Below, piece by piece: positions 34,640-42,291 of a stretch of 64,000 nt of DNA. A program made the position numbers and the translations under genes. Origin of the DNA: Desulfovibrio sp. (GTDB lineage Bacteria; Desulfobacterota; Desulfovibrionia; Desulfovibrionales; Desulfovibrionaceae); the NCBI GenBank assembly GCA_031287575.1, contig JAITSV010000021.1, positions 49,466-113,465 of the forward strand, read 5' to 3'. The number at the start of each line of letters is the position of its first letter. The first letter of the stretch is position 1. A model generated the notes under the pieces. That model saw only the letters and a list, made by a program, of their open reading frames with translations, did not search any database and had not been told where the DNA came from.

Positions 34640-36297
34640 GCCGCGTCTCCCGTGGGTTCCGGCGTGCCCAGCGGCAGCCGGATGGTGAAGCAGGTGCCCG
34701 CGCCGGGGGTGCTTTCCACCCCGATGGTGCCGCCGTGCTTGCGGATGATGCCGAAGGCCACGGACAGCCCGAGGCCGGTGCCCTTACCCACGCCCTTCAG
34801 CGTGAAGAACGGGTCGAAGATGCGGCCAAGGTGCTCTGGACCGATGCCGATGCCCGTGTCGGCCACGCGCAGCACCACCTGCCGCGCCGCCACGTCGCGC
34901 GCGGCGGTGACGGTGATGGCCCCGGCGCGGGGGCAGGCCCCGTCCGGCATGCCCCCGTCTGGCATGACCCCGTCTGGCCCCTTCCCGTCCGGCGTGACTC
35001 CTTCCGGTACGGCTCCTTCCGGTGCGGTTCCGTCCGGCGCGCCGCCGTCCCGCTCCTGCGCCGTCTGCACCGCCTGAATGGCGTTTATGAGCAGGTTCAA
35101 CAGCACTTCCTGAAACCGCTGCACGTCCAGCGGCAGCACGATGTCGCCGGGCACGTCGGCGTCGATGGCGATGCACGCGGGCACCTCGCTGGCCACCAGC
35201 GCCACGCTGCGGCCCACCACGTCGCGCAGGGCCACGGGTTTGAGCGAAAAGTCCGTCTCGCGCGAAAATTCCAGCAGCCCCTTCACGATGTCCCGCGAGC
35301 GGTGCACTTCCTGATGGATGTTCTCCAGCATGCGCCCGGTCAGGGCCGGATCGAGGGCGCCAGCCCCGCCAGCCCCGCCTTCCTCCCCGTTGCCGCCCGT
35401 GGCGTGCCGCAACTCCTCGCGCAGTATCTGGCACGAGGTGGAGATGTTGTTCAGCGGGTTGTTCAGCTGGTGCGCGATGCCCGACGTCAGCACCCCCAGC
35501 GATGCCAGCTTCTTTTCCTGCACCAGCTGGTTCTGGCGGTGCTCCAGCTCCACCAGCATGTGGTTGAAGGCCTCCACCACGCCGCGCGTCTCGTCGCTGG
35601 TGGCGGGCAGGGGCAGCCGTTCCAGGCTGCCCTGCACGATCTGCCGGGCCGAACGCTCGATGACCGACAGCGCCCCCAGGATGCGCCGCCCGATGAGCCA
35701 CGAAAAAAACGCCGCCAACCCCACCATGGCCCCGATGGACAGCAGCAGCTGATGCTTCAGCGATCCCACGATGCCCAGGATGCGCTCGCGCTGGTAGGTG
35801 ACGATCTGGCGGGCCTGCGCCACCAGCGCCTTGCCCTGTTCGCGCAGGTCCTCGCGCAGCGCGCCCCGCTCGCGGTCGCGCTGCGGTCCGGCAAGCTGCA
35901 CCTCGCCCAGACGGCTGAAGGTGTCGCGGTAGCCGTGCAGGTCGCGGCGCAGGGCGCGCAGCCCGTCGCTGCCCCGCAGATCCGTGCCCTGTACCCCGCC
36001 GCCGCCCGGCTCGATGCGCTCGATGACGTCCAGCGCCCGGCCGATGAACACCAGGTTCTCGGCGTGGTCCTCCTCCATGGCGTAGAGCAGGTAGTTCTTT
36101 TCGTAGCGGCGGATTTCCAGGATGTCGTTGCTCAGGTCGTCCACCACCTCGGCCAGGGCCAGGGCGTCCTCGATTTGCAGCAGGTAGTTGTACGACAGCC
36201 CGCCCAGCACCGAGAACCCCAGGATGGACACCGAGATGCCGAACAGCACCAGCTGCCGGATGTTGCCTTCGGCCAGGCGGCGGATCAGGAACTGCAT
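34636..36297 (-). CDS. Membrane sensor histidine kinase with a repeat insert in its ATPase domain
   Basis: The protein has 553 residues: TM1 (about 17-40), a helical periplasmic domain with DILEIRRYEKNYLLY, TM2 (about 183-205), HAMP, HisKA with His275 in SGIAHQLNNPLNN, and HATPase (LINAIQAVQ, DTGIGIGPEHLGRIFDPFF, GTGLGLS). The residue after the catalytic His is Gln rather than the usual Glu. A Pro/Asp/Gly-rich tandem repeat of about 40 residues interrupts the ATPase domain after the N box. The gene is coupled to the regulator at 33101 and to the receiver-Lon fusion upstream. Confidence 0.92.
   Translation of the reverse strand: MQFLIRRLAEGNIRQLVLFGISVSILGFSVLGGLSYNYLLQIEDALALAEVVDDLSNDILEIRRYEKNYLLYAMEEDHAENLVFIGRALDVIERIEPGGGGVQGTDLRGSDGLRALRRDLHGYRDTFSRLGEVQLAGPQRDRERGALREDLREQGKALVAQARQIVTYQRERILGIVGSLKHQLLLSIGAMVGLAAFFSWLIGRRILGALSVIERSARQIVQGSLERLPLPATSDETRGVVEAFNHMLVELEHRQNQLVQEKKLASLGVLTSGIAHQLNNPLNNISTSCQILREELRHATGGNGEEGGAGGAGALDPALTGRMLENIHQEVHRSRDIVKGLLEFSRETDFSLKPVALRDVVGRSVALVASEVPACIAIDADVPGDIVLPLDVQRFQEVLLNLLINAIQAVQTAQERDGGAPDGTAPEGAVPEGVTPDGKGPDGVMPDGGMPDGACPRAGAITVTAARDVAARQVVLRVADTGIGIGPEHLGRIFDPFFTLKGVGKGTGLGLSVAFGIIRKHGGTIGVESTPGAGTCFTIRLPLGTPEPTGDAA
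34940..35045 (-). repeat. In-frame 15-bp minisatellite inside the kinase gene
   Basis: Roughly seven degenerate 15-bp units encode PDGxx/PEGxx repeats between the N box and the G boxes of the kinase. Length differences between strains would be in frame. Confidence 0.7.
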
Positions 36298-38654
36298 GGC
36301 CCGCCCCCTTGGTTACCCGCTGGACCGCCCCCTTCGCTGCCTGCTGCCTTGGCAGGCAGCAGGGCCACGGCCAGCGCGTCCTGCACCCGCGCGGCAAAGG
36401 CCACCCGTGGCAGGCCGCCGGACCCGCGCGCGGCAAATTCCGCCAGCAGGGCGCGCGCCTCCGCCTCGTTGGCGGCGGGCAGCACCACGGTGCGCGCACC
36501 GGCCCGCGCGGCGGCCAGCAGCTTTTCGCGCACCCCGCTGACCGGCAGCACCCGGCCCGACAGCGACAGTTCGCCCGAAAGGGCCACGTCGGCCCGCGCC
36601 GGACGGCCCGAGAGCAGCGAGACAAGGGCCACGCAGATGGTCAGCCCGGCGGAGGGGCCGTCCTTGGCGATGCCCCCGGCGGGGATGTGGATGTGGATGT
36701 CCTGCGCGGGGGAGGCGTCCTGGCCCGGCTGGCCGGACTGGCTTGGCGGGCCGGATTGGCCCCCTTGAACGGGGTCCGCCTGGCCGGAGAGACCGGACAC
36801 ACCCAGGTGTTCCGCCTCGGCCCGGATGTGGCTGAGCGCGATGCGCGCCGACTCCTTCAGCACCTCGCCCAGCGAGCCGGTAAGGATGAGCTGGCCGGAA
36901 CCGGCCATGCGGGCCGCCTCCACGAACACGATCTCGCCGCCCGCCTCGGACCAGACCAGCCCGGTGGCCGTGCCCACGCGGGGCGCGCCGTGCACGGCGT
37001 CGTGCCGGTAGCGCGGCGGCCCCAGCAGGGCGGCGGCCACGGCCTCGTCCACCAGCAGCGTGTTCGAGGGCACGGCGTCAGGCGCAGTCGTACCGGGGGC
37101 GATGCCGCCCGCCGATACAGCCGATGCAGCCCGTTCCATCGTGCCTGCCGGTCCAGTCATGCCTGCCAGTCCAGTCAGGCCCACCCCGCCCGCATGTCCG
37201 CCAGCCTCCAGCCGCAGCCGGGCCAGCTTGCGGCACAGCCGGGCCAGTTCGCGCTCCAGCCCGCGCACGCCCGCCTCGCTGGTGTAATCGTTGATGATCC
37301 GCGACAGGGCCGCCGGCGTCACCTGCGGATAGGGTGCGGTCAGCCCGTGTTCGCGCAGTTGGCGGGGCAGCAGGAAGCGGGTGGCGATGTCCAGCTTGTC
37401 CGCCTCCGCGTAGCCGTGGAATTCGACCACCTCCATGCGGTCCAGCAGGGGGCCGCGCAGCCGCTCCACTCCGTTGGCCGTGGCGATGAACAGCACCTGC
37501 GAAAGGTCGAAGGGAATCTCCAGATAGCGGTCCACGAAGCGGCCGTTCTGTTCCGGGTCCAGCACCTCCAGCAGGGCCATGGCCGGGTCGCCCTTGGCGT
37601 CCTGTCCCACCTTGTCGATCTCGTCCAGCATGAACACCGGGTTGCGCACCCCCGTGGCGCGCAGGGCCTGGATGATCCGCCCCGGCATGGCCCCCACGTA
37701 GGTGCGCCGGTGGCCGCGCAGTTCCGCCTCGTCGCGCAGGTCGGCCAGCGACATGCGGTAGAAGCGCCGCCCCAGCGCCTCGGCCAGCGCCCGGCCCACC
37801 GAGGTCTTGCCCACGCCGGGCGGCCCGGTGAAGCACAGCACCGGCGCGCGCGACGATAAGCCCTGCGCGCGGTCGGCCAGGGCCTCGCGCACGGTGGCGC
37901 GCAGTTCCGCGATGTCGATGGGCTTGGAAAGGTACTGCACCGCGCCGGTTTTCAGGGCCTGCACGGCGGTGTCCACCGTGGCGTAGCCGGTCACCACCAC
38001 GATGCGCGTGTCCGGGGCCACCCGCCGCGCCGCCTCCATGAGCTGCATGCCGTCCATGCGGTCCATCTTCAGGTCGGTGACGATGCAGTCGTAGCGGCGC
38101 AACGCCAGGCGGGCCAGGGCCTCTTCGCCGTTGGCCGCCGTATCCACCGCGTACCCTTCGCGGGCCAGCACGTGGGCCACGTTGTCGCGGGCGATGGGTT
38201 CATCGTCCACCACCAGCACGGCGGCGGGCTGGGTGGCGCACAACACGCGCGCGGCCAGGTGCTCCAGCACCCGTTCGCGCACCTGGCCAAGGCCCGCGTG
38301 GCTGGCGTCGAACACCGCCGCCGCGCGCGCAAGGTCCAGACTGTCGCGGGTCAGGCCGTTCCACGGCAGGTCCAGCAGGCATTCCACGTAATTGAGGGCG
38401 ATGGCGTTTTCCGGCGCGGACGCGTCGGTCTTTTCCATGCGGCCAATTTCCGCCTCCAGCACCCCGAGTACCGCATCGGGCAGATCCGCCGCCGCGCATC
38501 GGGCGCGCAGGCCGGTGGGGTCTGCCTGATCGGATTGGGCGGGCTGACCGGATTGGCCCGGTTGACCGGACTGGCCGCCCGTCTGCCCTGCCTGGCCCGC
38601 CGCGTCGGACGCGTCTGCCGGGGTGTCCCCACCCTGCCGCCGAAAGAAGATCAT
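36285..38654 (-). CDS. Receiver-Lon fusion: response-regulator-controlled Lon-type protease
   Basis: The 789-residue protein begins with a Gly/Gln-rich low-complexity stretch, followed by a shortened Lon helical region (LPDAVLGVLEAEIGRMEKTD, YVECLLDLPWNG). A complete receiver domain is inserted next (VLVVDDEPIARDNVAHV, phosphoacceptor Asp194 in DCIVTDLKMD, TGYATVDTAVQAL). Then comes the Lon AAA+ module (GPPGVGKTS near 277, PVFMLDEIDKVGQD) and the Lon protease domain with Ser668 (DGPSAGLT) and Lys711. The Ser-Lys spacing of 43 equals E. coli Lon. Gly-rich minisatellite inserts occur near residues 480-500 and 620-650. GAGGAGG sets ATG 38654. Coupling to a kinase and a sigma-54 regulator suggests phosphorylation-gated proteolysis. 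Confidence 0.9.
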   Translation of the reverse strand: MIFFRRQGGDTPADASDAAGQAGQTGGQSGQPGQSGQPAQSDQADPTGLRARCAAADLPDAVLGVLEAEIGRMEKTDASAPENAIALNYVECLLDLPWNGLTRDSLDLARAAAVFDASHAGLGQVRERVLEHLAARVLCATQPAAVLVVDDEPIARDNVAHVLAREGYAVDTAANGEEALARLALRRYDCIVTDLKMDRMDGMQLMEAARRVAPDTRIVVVTGYATVDTAVQALKTGAVQYLSKPIDIAELRATVREALADRAQGLSSRAPVLCFTGPPGVGKTSVGRALAEALGRRFYRMSLADLRDEAELRGHRRTYVGAMPGRIIQALRATGVRNPVFMLDEIDKVGQDAKGDPAMALLEVLDPEQNGRFVDRYLEIPFDLSQVLFIATANGVERLRGPLLDRMEVVEFHGYAEADKLDIATRFLLPRQLREHGLTAPYPQVTPAALSRIINDYTSEAGVRGLERELARLCRKLARLRLEAGGHAGGVGLTGLAGMTGPAGTMERAASAVSAGGIAPGTTAPDAVPSNTLLVDEAVAAALLGPPRYRHDAVHGAPRVGTATGLVWSEAGGEIVFVEAARMAGSGQLILTGSLGEVLKESARIALSHIRAEAEHLGVSGLSGQADPVQGGQSGPPSQSGQPGQDASPAQDIHIHIPAGGIAKDGPSAGLTICVALVSLLSGRPARADVALSGELSLSGRVLPVSGVREKLLAAARAGARTVVLPAANEAEARALLAEFAARGSGGLPRVAFAARVQDALAVALLPAKAAGSEGGGPAGNQGGGPCSS

Positions 38655-38713
38655 GCGCGCCTCCTCGCATTCCCCTTGGGCCTGGCCGGCATCACCGTTG
38701 CGGAGTGAAGCAC

Positions 38714-38730
38714 CGTTGCATTTCGCAACG
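38714..38730. promoter_or_regulatory. Enhancer-like dyad CGTTGC-ATTTC-GCAACG
   Basis: This dyad lies in the intergenic region between the receiver-Lon gene and the stress operon, about 160 bp upstream of the sigma-54 promoter. A second, closely similar dyad lies at 38793. The pair fits the two binding sites of a dimeric NtrC-type activator. Confidence 0.6.
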
Positions 38731-38792
38731 CTGTGCATTTTTTCACGAACCCGCGCGAAACCGGCCTGTTACGCGGACTGGTAGCAGTTGGC

Positions 38793-38807
38793 GTTGCACT
38801 TTGCAAC
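38793..38807. promoter_or_regulatory. Enhancer-like dyad GTTGC-ACTTT-GCAAC
   Basis: This is the second copy of the GTTGCN5GCAAC dyad, 78 bp from the first and about 80 bp upstream of the -24 element. Confidence 0.6.
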
Positions 38808-38886
38808 ACCTTGAGCACGCCGCCCGCAACTTCTCACCACGCGATATAATCAGCAAAACCAGTTAATTATAGAGAATTGCGCGCTC

Positions 38887-38902
38887 TGGCACGGCACTTG
38901 TT
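38887..38902 (+). promoter_or_regulatory. sigma-54 promoter of the stress operon
   Basis: TGGCACGGCACTTGTT has a perfect -24 element and correct spacing, but GT instead of GC at -12. Transcription would start near 38913, which places the in-frame ATG at 38908 upstream of the transcript and supports ATG 38938 as the gene start. Confidence 0.7.
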
Positions 38903-38937
38903 TATGCGTGAACACACACAAACCGCGAGGAAGCAAA

Positions 38938-39162
38938 ATGGGAACCATCCGCGAATCGATCGAGTCGGCATTTGTCGCAGTGGCCTTTGCGGAACGGAAC
39001 CGGCCGGACGAGGCCGTGTGGCAGCTGCGCGGCGGCGACGACGCCGCACCCCAGACCCGCCACACGGAGGCGACCCAGCCTTCCGTGTCCCCCGCCCCTG
39101 GTGCGCAGACCCGCACCGCAACCGCCGGGCAACGCCAGCGCCCGGTGCTGAGAGCCGAATGA
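38938..39162 (+). CDS. Small protein heading the sigma-54 stress operon
   Basis: This 74-residue product is not recognised. A helical start (MGTIRESIESAFVAVAFAER) precedes a disordered Gly/Thr/Ala-rich tail. AGGAAG precedes ATG 38938. It is the first gene behind the promoter at 38887. Confidence 0.7.
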   Translation: MGTIRESIESAFVAVAFAERNRPDEAVWQLRGGDDAAPQTRHTEATQPSVSPAPGAQTRTATAGQRQRPVLRAE

Positions 39163-39252
39163 GCATGCCGTTGACCCTGTCTTCGCGGGCGGCCCGCTTC
39201 TTTCGCGCAGCCGACCACTCACCCGCCCGCACGTTTTTTTCGGAGGCCGCCC

Positions 39253-39810
39253 ATGTCCGGTAGATGGTTTCGCCGCATCGCCCTTGGCGGTGACGCCGGA
39301 CAGGGCGACATCCGCATGCGTTCCACCGCCGCCGTGCGGATGGAGGAACGCCTGGCCGACTACGCCGAGGCCCTGGCCCTGGCCGAGGCGGGCGAACAGC
39401 TGCTGGCCGGGGCGGTGATCCGCCGGGGCGAGGCCCAGGTCCGCCGCATCCTGGTGCTGGGGCACGGCTGCGGCCTGTCCTCGCGCCTTGCGGGGTACGC
39501 GCTGAGTCTGGCTGGCCGCATGGGCAGCGGTCTGTTGTTCCTGCACGTGGGCGATGCATCCCACGACGCCTACCGCCGCGCGGCCTTCGAACGGCAGGCG
39601 CGGGCGGGGGCCCTTGAATGGGTGGAAGCGGCGCGGGCGCGGGGCATGGCGGCCCTGCACGAGGTGCGCTTCTCCCCGGCCGGAAGGCCGGACCATGCAG
39701 TGGAAGAAGCGGCGCGGGCCCATGGCCGCGTCGAGTTGATCCTGAGCGAACCGGAAGAGAGCGAACTGATGCGGGGCCGCACCGGCCTTGCGCTGTTCAC
39801 GGTGGAATGA
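39253..39810 (+). CDS. Usp-like hypothetical protein, 185 residues
   Basis: The central part (RRILVLGHGCGLSSRLAGYA, then GSGLLFLHVGDASH) resembles the first strands of universal stress proteins. The C-terminal half (RVELILSEPEESELM, TGLALFTVE) mimics Usp strand order but lacks the ATP-binding Gly loop. A short helical N-terminal extension precedes it. TCGGAGG lies before the ATG. Its role is probably regulatory or stress-related, by context with the UspA at 41275. Confidence 0.7.
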   Translation: MSGRWFRRIALGGDAGQGDIRMRSTAAVRMEERLADYAEALALAEAGEQLLAGAVIRRGEAQVRRILVLGHGCGLSSRLAGYALSLAGRMGSGLLFLHVGDASHDAYRRAAFERQARAGALEWVEAARARGMAALHEVRFSPAGRPDHAVEEAARAHGRVELILSEPEESELMRGRTGLALFTVE

Positions 39811-39887
39811 GGGCGACCGCCCTCGACAACCCCCGCCAACGGGGACAACGGGCCGTCACGCAGGCGGCGCCACCACGGGAGTCAGCA

Positions 39888-40208
39888 ATGGCAACGCAAA
39901 CCGCACGCAAGCCCTGGGCCAAGACCATCGTCTTCGGCATCCTTTCCGCAGCCCTGTACGCAGGGGTGTTCGCCTTCGCGGACACCATCGCCGCCCATTT
40001 CGCCCAGGGCTCGTACTGGGCCGCCGGGCCCATCGCCACGGTGTTCCTGTTCTCGTACGTGCACGGTGAATTCACCGGCAACCTGTGGAGCGTGCTGGGC
40101 ATAGAAGCCACCCGCAAGACCGCCCGCAAGACGGAAACGACCACGGCCACCGTCGGCAAGCCCGCCACCGTCCGCCCGGCCGCGCGCCGCGCCACGCTGA
40201 ACGCCTAG
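39888..40208 (+). CDS. Small inner-membrane protein, 106 residues
   Basis: Two predicted transmembrane helices (TIVFGILSAALYAGVFAFAD and AAGPIATVFLFSYVHGEF) precede a basic Thr/Ala/Lys-rich tail. The sequence family is not recognised. It sits 21 bases before the TauE/SafE permease and is likely its partner. Confidence 0.75.
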   Translation: MATQTARKPWAKTIVFGILSAALYAGVFAFADTIAAHFAQGSYWAAGPIATVFLFSYVHGEFTGNLWSVLGIEATRKTARKTETTTATVGKPATVRPAARRATLNA

Positions 40209-40229
40209 CCCGCGCCGAAGGAGAGAACC

Positions 40230-41288
40230 ATGGATATCCTTACCCTGGACCCCACCAAGTTCATCGACCTCACCGCATCGGGCGTCTGTTTCCTGTTCCT
40301 CGTCGGCTTCATCGGCGGGCTGGTCAGCGGGTTCATCGGCTCTGGCGGGGCCTTCGTGCTCACCCCCGGCATGATGAGCCTGGGCGTGCCCGGCACCGTG
40401 GCCGTGGCCAGCAACATGTGCCACAAGTTTCCCAAGGCGCTGGTGGGGGCCATCAAGCGCTTCCGCTACGGCCAGGTGGACGTGAAGCTGGGCCTGGTCA
40501 TGGCGGCGTCCGCCGCCGTGGGCGTGCAGATCGGCATCCGCATCCAGCAGGTCATCCTCGAAAAATGGGGCCAGGTCGGGTCGGACCTGTACGTCAGCCT
40601 GTCCTTCGTGGCGGTGCTGGTGCTGGTGGGCGGCTACGTCATGCGCGACGCGCTGCGCTGCGCCCGCTGCGGCGGCGTGGAAACCACCGCGCCCCTGGCC
40701 CTGCGCCTGCAATCCATCGAACTGCCGCCCATGCTCACCTTCCGCCGCTCCGGCATCCGCATTTCGCTGTGGTTCACCCTGCCCGTGGGCTTCGCCACCG
40801 GCATGCTGGCCGCCACCATCGCCGTGGGCGGGTTCATCGGCGTGCCCGGCATGATCTACGTCATGGGCGTGCCCGGCCTGATGGCATCCGCCACCGAACT
40901 GGTCATCGCCTTCGTCATGGGCCTTGGCGGCTCCATCAACTGGGCCATGCACGGCATGGTGGACATCCGCCTGGTGCTGATCATCCTCGGCGGGTCGCTG
41001 CTGGGCGTGCAGTTGGGGGCCATCGGCACCACCTACGTGCGCGAGCACATGATCAAGATGGTCATGGCCGTGATCATGCTCATCGTGGCCGTGAGCCGGG
41101 GCATTGCCCTGCCGCGCTACCTGGTGAAGCTGGGCCTGATGGACGTTTCGCCCGAAATGCTCGATGTGCTGGGCAAGATCAGCTTCGCGTCCATGTGCCT
41201 GGCCCTGCTGACCGGCGCGGTGATCATTCTCGGCAGCATGTGGAAGGGCCGCGCGGCCGCGCGGGAGGAGGCGCATGGGCAGGCTTGA
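40230..41288 (+). CDS. TauE/SafE-family permease
   Basis: This 352-residue inner-membrane protein has about eight helices. It has the family start VCFLFLVGFIGGLVSGFIGS with GGAFVLTPGMM, and its internal repeat AVGGFIGVPGMIYVMGVPG. Members are implicated in export of sulfite, sulfoacetate or other anions. A soluble loop with CARCGGVE, a CxxC motif, lies near residue 148. It overlaps the UspA gene by 14 bases. Confidence 0.9.
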   Translation: MDILTLDPTKFIDLTASGVCFLFLVGFIGGLVSGFIGSGGAFVLTPGMMSLGVPGTVAVASNMCHKFPKALVGAIKRFRYGQVDVKLGLVMAASAAVGVQIGIRIQQVILEKWGQVGSDLYVSLSFVAVLVLVGGYVMRDALRCARCGGVETTAPLALRLQSIELPPMLTFRRSGIRISLWFTLPVGFATGMLAATIAVGGFIGVPGMIYVMGVPGLMASATELVIAFVMGLGGSINWAMHGMVDIRLVLIILGGSLLGVQLGAIGTTYVREHMIKMVMAVIMLIVAVSRGIALPRYLVKLGLMDVSPEMLDVLGKISFASMCLALLTGAVIILGSMWKGRAAAREEAHGQA

Positions 41289-42144
41289 GCGTCTGCTGGT
41301 GCCCGTCACCGGCGATGAGCATTCCCTGTACGCGCTGGACCAGATCCTGGAGTTCGCCGCCACCCGCAAGTGCCGGGTGGCGGTACTCTCCGTGGTGCCG
41401 CCCTACACCGGCGACCTTGGCTCCAGCGCCCTGGCGGACCTGAAGCGCCTGCTACGCCAGCCCAGCGAAATGGCCCTGGCCCGCGCACTGGAAATGGCCA
41501 ACGCGCGCGGCATGGACATCGACTGCCTGTGCGAGGAGGGCGAGCCCTTCGAGGTCATCGTGGACACCGCCCGCAGGATGAAGGCAGACCTCATCGCCAT
41601 GGGCGTGGCCGACCGTTCCGCCCTGGGGCGGCTGGTGCGCGGCAACGTGCCGCTGCGCACCATCGGCCACAGCGAGCGCGACGTGCTGCTGGTGCCGCAG
41701 GGCGCGGTGCTGGGGTTCCGGTCCATCCTGCTGGCCACGGACGGTTCGCGCTACTGCACCTATGCCGCCGTTACCGCGCTGCAACTGGCGCGCGAGCACG
41801 ACGCCGACCTGCACGTGCTGTACGTGGCCGACTTGACCTTTCCCGATTCCGCCGAAGGGCAACTGGCGGCGGACATGGAAGTGGAGCACGGCAGGGCCGT
41901 GGTGGAGGCCATCGCGGCGCGGGCCACGCAGGAGGGGGTGCGGGCGCGCGGCCACGTGGCCCAGGGCGAGGCGGCGGAACGCATCCTGGCCACGGCAAGG
42001 CGGCTGGGCGCGGAATGCCTGTTCATCGCCTCGCACGGCAAGGGGGGCCTTGCCCGGCTGCTGCTGGGCAGCGTGGCCGAAGAGGTGGTGGGCAGTTCGC
42101 ATATCCCGGTCTATGTGGCCGTGCGGGACCGATTGAGACGGTAG
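41275..42144 (+). CDS. Tandem universal stress protein
   Basis: The 289-residue protein contains two UspA domains: residues 1-140 (RLLVPVTGDEHSLYALDQIL ... ADLIAMGVADRSALGRLVRG) and 145-289 (SILLATDGSRYCTYAAVTAL ... LFIASHGKGGLARLLLGSVAE). Both keep the G-2x-G-9x-G ATP-binding pattern. It is the last gene of the sigma-54 operon and may signal to, or protect, the permease. Confidence 0.92.
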   Translation: MGRLERLLVPVTGDEHSLYALDQILEFAATRKCRVAVLSVVPPYTGDLGSSALADLKRLLRQPSEMALARALEMANARGMDIDCLCEEGEPFEVIVDTARRMKADLIAMGVADRSALGRLVRGNVPLRTIGHSERDVLLVPQGAVLGFRSILLATDGSRYCTYAAVTALQLAREHDADLHVLYVADLTFPDSAEGQLAADMEVEHGRAVVEAIAARATQEGVRARGHVAQGEAAERILATARRLGAECLFIASHGKGGLARLLLGSVAEEVVGSSHIPVYVAVRDRLRR

Positions 42145-42188
42145 AATGTCTTCGGAATATCGCCTGCCAACTTCAAGAGGCAGCGGAA

Positions 42189-42242
42189 AAGGGCCGCATG
42201 GCCGGGCATGAAACGCCCGCCGTGCGGCCCTTGTGCGTGCGA
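42189..42242. terminator. Bidirectional terminator hairpin
   Basis: AAGGGCCGCA (42189-42198) pairs with TGCGGCCCTT (42233-42242), enclosing a second stem CGGGC/GCCCG. It lies between the convergent UspA and MFS genes. A 14-bp GTGCGAAAAAACGC unit is tandemly repeated just beyond it. Confidence 0.65.
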
Positions 42243-42291
42243 AAAAACGCGTGCGAAAAAACGCGTGCGGAAAAGACGGGGAACGGAACGG

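Noticed and set aside
36285..38654. Ordinary Lon protease plus a separate response regulator
   Set aside because: One uninterrupted frame contains both; the receiver lies inside the Lon order of domains and no internal start has a ribosome site.
38908..38937. Upstream ATG at 38908 as start of the small stress-operon gene
   Set aside because: It would lie before the predicted sigma-54 transcription start near 38913, and ATG 38938 has its own AGGAAG site.
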